DNA of 64,000 nucleotides from Flectobacillus sp. BAB-3569 (GTDB lineage: Bacteria; Bacteroidota; Bacteroidia; Cytophagales; Spirosomataceae): the NCBI RefSeq assembly GCF_002270355.1, contig NZ_NJFZ01000018.1:1-64000 (forward strand). Reading direction: 5' to 3'. Position 1 is the first letter of the stretch, and every line of letters starts with the position of its first letter. The translations under genes were made by a program, and so were the position numbers. This document shows positions 55,777 to 64,000 of the stretch, in pieces. The notes beneath the pieces were generated by a model. The model saw nothing but the letters and a program-made list of their open reading frames with translations. It was not told the DNA's origin and did no database searches.

Positions 55777-57015
55777 ATGAATCACATCCTTACAAGCATT
55801 AGTTCAATGCTCTTATTTTTTTGTGCCTTAAATACTTCATTTGCTCAAAAAGATCTTACACACCCCCTACCTTCTAGTATTGTTTATGTGGACGCACTCA
55901 GTGACTTGCCCAGCCCTCAAAATGGCGTAATAACCCTCAATTCTGCCAAGGTATATATCATTTCGGGTTCTGTTGACCTAGGACAGAATAGTATAAACTT
56001 AAATGGTGCAGGCTTACGAGGCTTAGACCCAGGAAAAGACCGAATTATTTCAGCTACTAAAGGAGCTGTACTCAGAAGTTTAGATGTCGATGTTTATTTG
56101 GAAAAGGTTTGTGTTATCCCATTAAGTGCTGCTACTACAGCATACGATTTTGAGGATAATACAGGTACTAAAGCCCTCAATTTATTAGCAGGGAATTCAG
56201 TAGTAGAAGCTCCTAGAGTTGCTAGCGGAGGTGTAGGAAGATTTAGTGGGTTCAACTCAATGTTTATTACGACCAACTTTTGGAGATGTAAAGATGGATT
56301 GAAGGTGACAGGAACAACAGGTAAGTTTTGTAGTGCCTACAATTACATTACTGGAATATCTTCAGGGGTTGGCATTGAGTTTTTAGCCGATTTTGAAGCA
56401 AATGACATTGATATGTCGAATAACTATTTCGTTTTTTCAGGAAGTACTGCTATAAAATTTCATGAGAAGGCAAAGGTCGATCAGGCAAGGATGAATGGTA
56501 ATTTATTTAGAGGACCAGCCGTGCTTATTAGTGGATTTGATTCTCACACACCTGGTTGGGAAATGAGACAAAATGGGGCTGGTTTACCTGATACAAAACC
56601 TTACGCCTTTCTGTACATGAATGAAAATACGGCTGTAACGAAACTAATTTCTCCTAATTTATTTACGAAAATAGCAGGCGAGACAACAACCATGAAAGCT
56701 GATGGTTTTGTTGCTACAGCAAATCGAGTTACCTACACGGGTAAAAGAACATTGAATGCTCGCATTTATGCCAATGTAGGAGGAAAAACACCAGAAGCCA
56801 ATTCTGATTTATCAATAGCAATTTATAAGAATGGTTTACTCCAAATAGCGCCTAATTCATCTATAGCTGTAGGAGGAAAAGGGGAAGGATTTCAGTTAAC
56901 CTTAGAAACCATCTCTGAAATTAACCAAGGAGATTATTTAGAAGTATTCATCAAAAACAATATCAATTCAACTCCTATCCTTGTAAAGGACTTGCAATTG
57001 AGAATTAGTGAGTAG
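55777..57015 (+). CDS. Secreted protein with beta-helix-like body and phage-fibre-like C-terminus
   Basis: A 412-residue exported protein (signal peptide ending near TSFAQ). Residues 60-270 repeat short strands with Asn/Gly turns (GVITLNSAKVYIISGSVDLG, DIDMSNNYFVFSGSTAIKFH) as in right-handed beta-helices. The C-terminal about 130 residues (YMNENTAVTKLISPNLFTKI, RVTYTGKRTLNARIYANVGG, IYKNGLLQIAPNSS, EINQGDYLEVFIKNNINSTP) resemble a jelly-roll seen at the ends of phage tail or head-fibre proteins. No other phage gene is nearby, so it may be domesticated as a surface or secreted adhesin. The call is from pattern memory only. A 29-bp inverted repeat follows the stop. Confidence 0.55.
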   Translation: MNHILTSISSMLLFFCALNTSFAQKDLTHPLPSSIVYVDALSDLPSPQNGVITLNSAKVYIISGSVDLGQNSINLNGAGLRGLDPGKDRIISATKGAVLRSLDVDVYLEKVCVIPLSAATTAYDFEDNTGTKALNLLAGNSVVEAPRVASGGVGRFSGFNSMFITTNFWRCKDGLKVTGTTGKFCSAYNYITGISSGVGIEFLADFEANDIDMSNNYFVFSGSTAIKFHEKAKVDQARMNGNLFRGPAVLISGFDSHTPGWEMRQNGAGLPDTKPYAFLYMNENTAVTKLISPNLFTKIAGETTTMKADGFVATANRVTYTGKRTLNARIYANVGGKTPEANSDLSIAIYKNGLLQIAPNSSIAVGGKGEGFQLTLETISEINQGDYLEVFIKNNINSTPILVKDLQLRISE

Positions 57016-57079
57016 TTTTTTGTTAGTATTAGAGAGCGTTTATCCCAAAAGATAAACGCTCTCTAATACTAACAAAAAA
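57016..57079. repeat. 29-bp perfect inverted repeat after the beta-helix gene
   Basis: The arms at 57016-57044 and 57051-57079 are exact inverse complements with a six-base loop (ccaaaa). The outer six pairs are T/A. The first arm begins right after the stop codon. No unpaired T-run follows on either strand, so it is not a textbook terminator. Confidence 0.9.
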
Positions 57080-57096
57080 ACATCATGCACACGCTG

Positions 57097-57190
57097 CTGC
57101 TGGCTTCCTAGCCAGTACCCACTTTTTCTCTGGATTCTATCCAGAGTTCTTCTCTCCAAACTTCATTATTGAGATGACTTGAACTAGCAT
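57097..57190. repeat. Truncated MITE copy E, left end only
   Basis: The left end (gctgctggcttcctagccag) and interior hairpin precede the 3' end of paralogue 3. It is closer to copy B in its end sequence than copies C and D are. Confidence 0.7.
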
Positions 57191-57195
57191 TGTAA

Positions 57196-57561
57196 TTATT
57201 TAATCCGTTTGAAAAAGCTTGACATAAAGATGGCATTTATATGAACATAGTCTAGCTGCATTGTATCTCTGTAAAATACACATTTATAAGTAGTCCCTTC
57301 TGTATTCAGAAACCCACTATTTTCCCAATAATATTTTGTTTTAACTATCTGACCAGTGGAAGATTGATAGTGCAAACGGAGGCTATCTTCAAAATATTCA
57401 TAATACCATTTTACGCCAGATGGCGCTTCTATTCGTCCATTACCGATACCAATGAATTCCCATTTTCCTAAAATAGCTTTTTGTGGTGAAACCTCCTCGT
57501 CTTTACAGCTTATAGACAGCGTAAATAACAATAGTAAAATAAGTGTAGATTGTGTTTTCAT
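57196..57561 (-). CDS. Lipocalin-like lipoprotein, paralogue 3 of 3
   Basis: A 121-residue lipoprotein, the most diverged of the three (about 20 differences from paralogue 2, such as GVKWYYEYFEDSLRLHYQSS). The lipobox LFTLSISC and the closing SSFFKRIK are kept. It is separated from paralogue 2 by the rightward gene at 55777, so the duplication was followed by, or spanned, an insertion. Ligand unknown. Confidence 0.75.
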   Translation of the reverse strand: MKTQSTLILLLLFTLSISCKDEEVSPQKAILGKWEFIGIGNGRIEAPSGVKWYYEYFEDSLRLHYQSSTGQIVKTKYYWENSGFLNTEGTTYKCVFYRDTMQLDYVHINAIFMSSFFKRIK

Positions 57562-58240
57562 TTTTGTGTAAGTAAACGATGAAAATTTAATTCTCGTTAA
57601 ATTTTAAGTTTAATGATAAGATTAAACCAAAGATACTTCTTTAACAAAAAAGGTTGTAAGTAGCTTTCACTTTTATAGGGTTTACACACGCGGATGCGGG
57701 CTTCCTAGCCAATACCCATTTTTTCTCTGAACTTTATCCAGAAGCTGACTTTCATTGTAGGTTTACCCTGCAATAGTAGTGTGATAAAAAGGATTAGAAG
57801 CCTTATATTGAGTAAGTACTGGCTAGAAAGTCGGCACTGGTGAGTGGTCAAATTTCGATCATAATACCCTAATAAACACCATCCTTCACTCTTGGTATTG
57901 TTCGAGATTCTTTATGCAAATACAACTTTAGGCCAAGCAGAATTTAGCGTGTTTACTCAACACGAAATTCAATTTTTATTTTTGTACCTCAAAACCTGAT
58001 TCAGTATGACAATTTATTGTCACTTGCTTAAAAACAGTAACAAAGAAGATTCAGGTGACATTTTATTTGATAGTTGAACTAACTGGTATAAAAAGTAAAA
58101 CCGTCTTTAAGACTCATTCAGTACCCATTTATGTCTTAATTGATAAGTCTGGAATCAATTCATTTGCTTATTCTCCCTACTTTTCCCATCTTTATCTTAG
58201 AAATTAATAGCCTTATCCTTAAAAACTAATCATTCATTTC
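57562..58240. other. Intergenic gap with MITE copy F, no gene seen
   Basis: A 679-bp region. The left 120 bp duplicates the leader at 55409-55530. MITE copy F occupies 57694-57837. The remaining 400 bp is AT-rich and should carry the promoter of the C1 protease gene; no confident box is found. Confidence 0.6.
57694..57837. mobile_element. MITE-like element, copy F (about 144 bp)
   Basis: Left end tgcgggcttcctagccaata (57694 on) and right end gtactggctagaaagtcggc (57816-57837, in part) are diverged inverted repeats. The interior has the tctgaactttatccaga hairpin, diverged from copies A and B. It looks like the oldest full-length copy. Confidence 0.65.
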
Positions 58241-59824
58241 ATGAAAAAGAGCTACTTCCTTATCGCATTCTTAGTCATCTGTTCATCAACAATAAGTCTC
58301 ACCTTTTCACAACAAAAAGGGACTGGGGCTAATTTCGACCTCTCTACAATTGCCGCTACTCCTCAAAAAATAGAACTTTCTTTACGCAGTTTTAGAGGGA
58401 TGCCTGCAGCTCATTCACTAGAAAAATATTGCCCTACTCCTGGCGACCAAGGGAATCATGGTACTTGTGTGGCATTTGCCAATGGCTATGGAATTGCTAC
58501 TATTTTGTATGCCAAAACACATAATCTTACCGATAAAACACTGATTGACAAATATGCTTTTTCTCCTACTTTCTTGTATGAACAAATCAAGAAAGCAGGT
58601 GATACTGACTGTCAAAACGGTGCAGATCCAATTAAGGCCTTGCTCACTATGATTGAAAAAGGTGAAGCATTGATGAAGAGTGTTCCTTATAAATGTGGAT
58701 TACCCATCACCCCAGAAATATCTAAAGAAGCCATTAAATATCGTATTGCCGATGCTGCGATTCTTTACGCTACTGGTATCAAAGAGTACGAAAAACCCGA
58801 ACAAGTAAGAATTGATTTGACGAAGAAAGCACTTTTAGAAGGTTCGCCCGTTTCTACAGGTTTTAATTTGCCAGAAACATTTTTCAAAATAAAGTCAGAA
58901 GTTTGGGAACCTTCACCCAATGAAGTACTAAATGATTGGAAACACAACGGACACGCCATGGCCATTGTTGGTTACGACGATAACAAAGCTGGCGGAGCAT
59001 TCAGAGTACTAAATAGCTGGGGTGCTAACTGGGCAGACCACGGCTATGTTTGGATCAAATACAAGGATTACGCTAAGTGGTGTATCGTGGCAATTCAGGT
59101 TTTTGGAGCGACTGACACTCCTGCTCCTGTAGAAGTAAAACCCACACCCAAACCTCAACCAAGTCCTGAGCCACAACCAAAACCAAGTCCGATACCCGAG
59201 TACACGTTCAGTTTGAGTGGTAACATAGAGTTCAAACTAAATACAGGTGAAAATATGGATGTTGGGAAAACCTCCACGAGAAATTTAACCGTTGAAGAAG
59301 AAATTCAAGGGCCTAAAGAAGATTTAGTAGCTTATACAATGGCAAATGCCTATACGAGTGGTACAGCTTTTCGTTTCTTTATGAATGTTGATGCCGAAGC
59401 ATATGTATATGCTTTTGCCACGGATTTAACGGGACAAGTAAATCGAATTTTACCTTTTAATGACAATACTTCAACTCATGTTGGGGCAAACAGTACCATC
59501 GCTTTTCCTTCAGACACCAAGGTTATCAAGTTGGATAATCAAAAAGGTACAGACTATCTTTTGATTTTATACGCTGCTGAAAAATTGGATGCTAAAGCCA
59601 TTGCCGAAAAAATGAACGGTATGACAGGTGCCTTGAGCACCAAAATCAAAACAGTATTAGGGAATAAACTGATTGATAAGGCTAAAATTACGTATGATAC
59701 AAATCGTGTTGCTTTTAGTACGAAAGGACATTCAACACGAAACTTAACGGTTGCTGATGATGATCCCGCTACGCCAACTACTGGTAGCGTTGTGCCTTTA
59801 ATGATTGAAATTAAACACAACTAG
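58241..59824 (+). CDS. C1 (papain-like) cysteine protease with DUF4384 domain, secreted
   Basis: A 527-residue exported protein (signal peptide ending near LTFSQQ). The papain-type domain (about 45-290) has the oxyanion Gln70 and Cys76 in PGDQGNHGTCVAFAN, His238 in NGHAMAIVGYDD and Asn258 in VLNSWGANWADHGYVWIKY, so it looks active. A Pro-rich linker (KPTPKPQPSPEPQPKPSP) leads to a DUF4384 domain (about 363-490; YTSGTAFRFFMNVDAEAYVY, KGTDYLLILYAAEKLD). Residues 346-351 and 499-504 are TRNLTV, one on each side of that domain. The same hexamer is in the WD40-caspase gene that starts 31 bp downstream, and the two almost surely form an operon. There is no obvious propeptide. Confidence 0.88.
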   Translation: MKKSYFLIAFLVICSSTISLTFSQQKGTGANFDLSTIAATPQKIELSLRSFRGMPAAHSLEKYCPTPGDQGNHGTCVAFANGYGIATILYAKTHNLTDKTLIDKYAFSPTFLYEQIKKAGDTDCQNGADPIKALLTMIEKGEALMKSVPYKCGLPITPEISKEAIKYRIADAAILYATGIKEYEKPEQVRIDLTKKALLEGSPVSTGFNLPETFFKIKSEVWEPSPNEVLNDWKHNGHAMAIVGYDDNKAGGAFRVLNSWGANWADHGYVWIKYKDYAKWCIVAIQVFGATDTPAPVEVKPTPKPQPSPEPQPKPSPIPEYTFSLSGNIEFKLNTGENMDVGKTSTRNLTVEEEIQGPKEDLVAYTMANAYTSGTAFRFFMNVDAEAYVYAFATDLTGQVNRILPFNDNTSTHVGANSTIAFPSDTKVIKLDNQKGTDYLLILYAAEKLDAKAIAEKMNGMTGALSTKIKTVLGNKLIDKAKITYDTNRVAFSTKGHSTRNLTVADDDPATPTTGSVVPLMIEIKHN

Positions 59825-59855
59825 TATTCCTATCAAACTTATCAAATAAAACATT

Positions 59856-62800
59856 ATGAAGAAGTGCTTAATCTTATTACTCTTGTTTCCATTGATACTT
59901 TTTGCTCAGAAACCTCAATTGGTTATCAAATCGGGCTTGCAAAGTGAGGTAATGATGGCTTCGATTTCGCCTGATAATAAAGTTGGTTTAACGGTTGAAG
60001 AAAACGAAGTGCTGATTTTATGGGAATTAAGTACGGGAAAACAACTACAAAGTTTTCCCAATATAATGGCCGCTGATTTTAGGCTGGATAATAAAACGAT
60101 TGACATCGTAACGAACCAATATAAATTCCAAACAATAGACTATAATGGAAATGTGGTCAGCCAAAGTCCAATTAATAATACGGGTAAAGATAAACATAAC
60201 CGCCTGAATTGGTCTTATCACCGAAAATCAAGTCTTTTGTTAAGTAATGCCAGTATTTACACTCGTGAAAATGGCTTTAGAGGAACTATTAGAATCAACA
60301 AATTTGGGGTTGAACAAGACTATTCGGATGAAAGAAATGCAATTTCGATTCCGTTCGGAAATGATGTGACATTATGTAAAGTACCAAGTGGTGAAATCAT
60401 CAAAGAACTCAATTTTAATTTAGCAAAAAGCGGTTATGCAAGTGATCCGATTCTTGAAATAAAATTCACTCGATTTTCGCCCGATGGACGCTACTTGATG
60501 GCAGGCAACAATAACTCATTGGAAATATTGGATATCAATACAGGTCAACGTATTTATTCATACATTCATCCTAATGAATACAAAACCAAAATATTAAATC
60601 TTGCAGGTTTTTCGCCAGACAGCAAGAAAATCTTTATTCATACGTCTAATGAAATAATCTTAGTCAACCTTGAAACTAAACAAGATATTTGGCGTATAAA
60701 GCAAGCTGATTTCCATGTCAGTGAATATGGAAGTAGAAGGGGTGTAATCCGTTTTTCGGATGATGGGAAAAAGATCCTACTCGGAACACAAAAAAATCTT
60801 AGCCTTCTCAGTACAGAGAATGGCCAGACTATTACTAAGCTAGTCGGAGTTACAAAAGAGGAAGTTTTTTATCATCATCTTTCTGAATCTTCTAATCAAT
60901 TACTCATCGAATTTGATAAAAAAGCAGCCATTTGGGATTTGTCTTCTGGTGCAATGCGAAAAGTAATTCAGACCAACCAACCTGCATTTGAATATCATTT
61001 ACAACTTAATCAAAAAGGGAGTAAATTATATGATTTCTGGACTGAAATAGATTTAGCAAATAATGCTCATAAAGATTTTCTTTACGAAGCAGGAGGAGGC
61101 AGGCCAAGCAACATGGGCTTATCTTTCGATGATAAATATCTTTTCCATGTAGCGTATTACAGAGACCCAAAAATTGAAGATCAGTATAGTGTCAATCAGG
61201 ATAAATTGGTTGTAGCCGATGTTACAACGAAGAAAATTTTATGGCGGAAAAAAGCAGTTAATCAAGCTGTTTTTGCTCATACTTCTAAACAAATCGCCAC
61301 AATCAATACCTTTGGAGAATTTACAAGTATAGACTTACTAGACGGAGCTACAGGGAACTTAGTCAAGAAAATTACTTTACCCAAAAAATATGTTGGTGGC
61401 GGAAGGCTGACATTTTCAATGAATGATAAATACCTTACTTGCCAGTCGGGTAATGGACAAATAATCGTTGAAGTCAGCACAGGAAAAACAATAGATATCC
61501 CAGAGCTTTTACCCAATGGCAAAAAAACTTTTTATTCAGCTACTTTCACAGCCGATGAAAACTATTTGATTGCTAGTAACTATGATGGAGAGTTACATTT
61601 TTACAATATCCAGCAACAACAATGGGATATGGCTAAAACAATAAAGGCCTATACCGATGCCGTGGCAGGGGTAACTCTCAGTAAAAACAATCGTTATTTA
61701 TTCACAAACGCTCGTGAAAACAATATAAAACTTTGGGATTTACAAACCCGTGAACTCTTAGCGACTTTATACCCAGTTCCCTCGACTGGCGAATGGGCGG
61801 TTGTTACGCCTAATGGGCAGTTCGATGCTTCCGTAAATGCTCAAAAAGATTTATACTTTGTAAAAGGAGTGAACTCTTTTCCCTTAGAAATACTTTACGA
61901 AAAATATTATACGCCCAAATTATTGCCCCGCATTTTAGCTGGCGAACGTTTCCCTGCCGTAGATGCTGATTTTGATGATTTGCACAAAGCACCAATTTGT
62001 AAGATTTCTTATGAACAAAAAACAAGAAACCTCACCGTTGAAGACGATAGCAAGCCAATTTACGAAAACACAACAGGACTTGCAGAAATAACCGTAAATG
62101 CTACTGCCGAAAATGATAAAATTGATGAAATCAGGTTATTTCATAACGGTAAAATCGTGAATTTGGCTACTCGTGGTTTATTCGTAACCGACAATACAAC
62201 GGGAACAGATACTAAGAAATATACCATTAATCTATTAGCTGGTCAGAATGTTTTCAGAGCCATCGCCCTGAACAGCCAAAGAACAGAAAGTCAGCCCGAT
62301 GAAATTATTGTGAATTACAAAGCTGGAAACCAGCCAAATAACAAACCAAACGTTTCAAAAGATGGCGGTATTATCGACGCTGTTGATAAAAATGCAACCC
62401 TCCACTTAGTTGTTGTTGGCATCAATCAATATCAGAATGAGAAATTATCGCTCAACTATGCCCTTGCAGATGCAACCGCCTTTAAAGATGAAATAGAAAA
62501 AGATGCGAAAACGGTTATTTCAAACGTAAAAACCTATTTCGTCACTGATACAAAGGCTGATAAAAATGGGATTATAAATGCATTGACAGAAGTACAAAAA
62601 ACGGCGAGAGCACAGGATGTGTTTGTATTTTATTATGCGGGTCACGGCGTAATTTCGGATAAAAACAAAGAGTTTTATCTAGTGCCAACCGATGTATCTG
62701 ACCTGAAAAATGTAGATGAAATACTTTTACAGAAAGGTATTCCTTCGAAGCAATTACAAGGATATGCTGTTAATATTCAGGCACAAAAACAAGTATTTAT

Positions 62801-63152
62801 TTTGGATGCCTGTCAAAGTGCTGGTGCTTTCGAGCAACTAATTGCGGCGGATGCCAATCAACAAAAGAGTTTAGCCGTCGTGGCAAGAAGTACAGGAACT
62901 CATTGGATGGCGGCATCGGGTTCTAAGCAATTCGCCAATGAATTTGCTACACTCGGTCACGGTGCTTTTACGTATGTGTTACTTCAAGCCCTAAAAGGAC
63001 AAGCAGCCAACAATAAAATGATTACGGTAAATGGACTCAAAAACTTTATTCAGGTACAAGTACCCGAACTCATGAAAAAGTACAGCGGAACACCGCAATA
63101 TCCAGCTAGCTATGGACTAGGGAACGATTTCCCCGTGGAAATGATGAAGTAA
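59856..63152 (+). CDS. WD40-repeat caspase-like protein (peptidase C14 family)
   Basis: A 1098-residue exported protein (signal peptide MKKCLILLLLFPLILFAQ). Residues 25-640 carry repeated WD40-type blades (FTRFSPDGRYLMAGNNNSLE, KNNRYLFTNARENNIKLWDL). A short Ig-like segment (about 735-822) precedes a caspase fold (848-1095) with His930 in YYAGHG and Cys986 in DACQSAG, both catalytic residues of C14/orthocaspases. TRNLTV occurs at 723-728 in the linker between propeller and Ig/caspase part. Orthocaspases cut after Arg/Lys, so this could be an autocleavage site. The propeller may be a sensor. It lies 31 bp after the C1 protease gene. No family of this exact order is known to me by name. Confidence 0.88.
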   Translation: MKKCLILLLLFPLILFAQKPQLVIKSGLQSEVMMASISPDNKVGLTVEENEVLILWELSTGKQLQSFPNIMAADFRLDNKTIDIVTNQYKFQTIDYNGNVVSQSPINNTGKDKHNRLNWSYHRKSSLLLSNASIYTRENGFRGTIRINKFGVEQDYSDERNAISIPFGNDVTLCKVPSGEIIKELNFNLAKSGYASDPILEIKFTRFSPDGRYLMAGNNNSLEILDINTGQRIYSYIHPNEYKTKILNLAGFSPDSKKIFIHTSNEIILVNLETKQDIWRIKQADFHVSEYGSRRGVIRFSDDGKKILLGTQKNLSLLSTENGQTITKLVGVTKEEVFYHHLSESSNQLLIEFDKKAAIWDLSSGAMRKVIQTNQPAFEYHLQLNQKGSKLYDFWTEIDLANNAHKDFLYEAGGGRPSNMGLSFDDKYLFHVAYYRDPKIEDQYSVNQDKLVVADVTTKKILWRKKAVNQAVFAHTSKQIATINTFGEFTSIDLLDGATGNLVKKITLPKKYVGGGRLTFSMNDKYLTCQSGNGQIIVEVSTGKTIDIPELLPNGKKTFYSATFTADENYLIASNYDGELHFYNIQQQQWDMAKTIKAYTDAVAGVTLSKNNRYLFTNARENNIKLWDLQTRELLATLYPVPSTGEWAVVTPNGQFDASVNAQKDLYFVKGVNSFPLEILYEKYYTPKLLPRILAGERFPAVDADFDDLHKAPICKISYEQKTRNLTVEDDSKPIYENTTGLAEITVNATAENDKIDEIRLFHNGKIVNLATRGLFVTDNTTGTDTKKYTINLLAGQNVFRAIALNSQRTESQPDEIIVNYKAGNQPNNKPNVSKDGGIIDAVDKNATLHLVVVGINQYQNEKLSLNYALADATAFKDEIEKDAKTVISNVKTYFVTDTKADKNGIINALTEVQKTARAQDVFVFYYAGHGVISDKNKEFYLVPTDVSDLKNVDEILLQKGIPSKQLQGYAVNIQAQKQVFILDACQSAGAFEQLIAADANQQKSLAVVARSTGTHWMAASGSKQFANEFATLGHGAFTYVLLQALKGQAANNKMITVNGLKNFIQVQVPELMKKYSGTPQYPASYGLGNDFPVEMMK

Positions 63153-63361
63153 AAGCAATCATATTTGATGATTGTAGGAAGGTATAGCGAAGCGGTTCTT
63201 CTTGAATAAACATCAAAGGTCGTAGGGTATTCCTATTGTGTGGAAATAGCAAATTGAAAGCAATTGCCTAGTTTTTTAAATATTTTGACAATAAGGATGT
63301 CTACTTTATAAATCCTAACAATAAACAAGTGGTATTATTTTTGGGAAAGTTTACAATTTGC

Positions 63362-63830
63362 ATGATTTACTCCTTTCGTTATACTACGGCACTATTAGCA
63401 GTACATTCAAAAAAAAATATCGATGTTGATGATTTAACAACATGTGTAATCAATAGCGCTATCAAAAAAAATTAACTTTAATATACATTATTATAGAAAT
63501 ACGGATGAAAATGAATTTGAATACGAAGTTTTTTTTCAAAAAGATAGCATCCCATACGAACATGAAATGAACGTGGATGGACATTCCCTTTCTTTTAGCC
63601 ATGTGCAACTAGCAAAATACAAACTAAACGGGGAGTTATTGGATAGTAATTACAAATATTTTATGATAGATTATTGGAGTAACGGATTAGGGACAGTTGA
63701 TTTGCTGTTACATGAAATTTTATTAGTGTTGGCCAATACATCTAATGACATGTATTTTGAATTTTATAATTTTTCAGAATCTACGATATATTCCAGTGAA
63801 GATTTGAAAAAAAGCTTAATGAGTTTGTGA
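63362..63830 (+). CDS. Hypothetical protein (frameshifted)
   Basis: Two frames give one protein of about 155 residues if the eight-A run at 63464-63471 is read as seven: MIYSFRYTTALLAVHSKKNI onward joins INFNIHYYRNTDENEFEYEV and ends ...SEDLKKSLMSL. The first frame is also open about 30 codons further upstream (to 63272) without an ATG, so the true start is uncertain. The protein is acidic and AT-rich in codon use, without signal peptide or recognisable domain. Unlike the other five frameshifts in the window this one needs a base removed. It may instead be a decayed gene. Confidence 0.5.
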
Positions 63831-64000
63831 ATATATTCAGTTTATGAGATTTGGCAAAAAGTGAACGAAATCATCCCCCTGTAAGCTTCCCTACAAAATA
63901 AGGTAGGCATAATTCATGTTCAGAGGGAGGTAAAATCATTTCTCAGTCAATAAATGATGTTGTTAAAAAGGTTTTTTCTAATCCCAATAAACTTCATCAT
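63831..64000. other. Right end of window, no gene seen
   Basis: AT-rich sequence with no supported feature; a gene could begin beyond the window. Confidence 0.4.

Noticed and set aside
1-64000. tRNA, rRNA, riboswitch or integrase genes
   Set aside because: No cloverleaf, rRNA block, known riboswitch pattern or integrase motif was recognised by reading the intergenic regions; a covariance-model search could still find one.

Overview
The window looks like chromosome of a Bacteroidota bacterium, most likely order Cytophagales and close to Spirosomaceae. The evidence is a SusC/SusD pair, SPOR and DUF4384 proteins, many lipoproteins, and two clean Bacteroidota promoters (TTG, 19-20 bp, TAnnTTTG). 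Genus is not determinable by reading alone. No rRNA, tRNA, CRISPR array, integrase or complete transposase was seen.

Layout. 0-5 kb: an SRPBCC protein, a two-domain VOC protein, a secreted FKBP isomerase and a Prc/CtpA protease; the last two each carry a single-base frameshift. 5-14 kb: mutS2, two exported proteins of unknown role, and pyruvate carboxylase fused to a gamma-glutamylcyclotransferase-like domain. 14-24 kb: a DUF418 membrane protein (frameshifted), pdxA, a Tat-exported sugar isomerase-like protein, a 2-hydroxyacid dehydrogenase, a fatty acid hydroxylase, an RlpA-SPOR protein and glgE. 24-29.4 kb: a SusC/SusD uptake pair. 29.5-37 kb: SnoaL-like lipoprotein, Amj-type flippase, a blaI-blaR1 pair with its operator inside the promoter, LRR lipoprotein, a PAS protein with a histidine-kinase dimerisation region but no ATPase, and an FN3 lipoprotein. 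37-42 kb: an arsenic operon read leftward (GNAT, ArsC-type phosphatase, ArsR, DUF6428, Acr3, MFS) behind a palindromic operator. 42-45 kb: GH3 glycosidase and a divergent AraC regulator. 45.9-52.5 kb: small secreted protein and an RND tripartite efflux operon. 52.5-58 kb: an AT-rich accessory stretch with a MITE-like repeat family, three near-identical lipoprotein paralogues, a MORN-like lipoprotein and a secreted protein with a phage-fibre-like C-terminus. 58.2-63.2 kb: a papain-like (C1) protease with DUF4384, followed 31 bp later by a WD40-caspase (C14) protein.

The strongest candidate for a new system is the protease pair at 58.2-63.2 kb. The motif TRNLTV occurs three times: twice bracketing the DUF4384 module of the C1 protease, and once between propeller and caspase domain of its neighbour. 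The three copies use different synonymous codons. Because bacterial caspase homologues generally cut after Arg or Lys, these could be processing sites in a two-protease cascade; this is inference.

Six genes are interrupted by one-base length changes in short homopolymers (five look one base short, one looks one base long). All are most easily read as sequencing or assembly errors, so the affected genes are given here as single frameshifted genes; phase variation or true decay cannot be excluded from one sequence.
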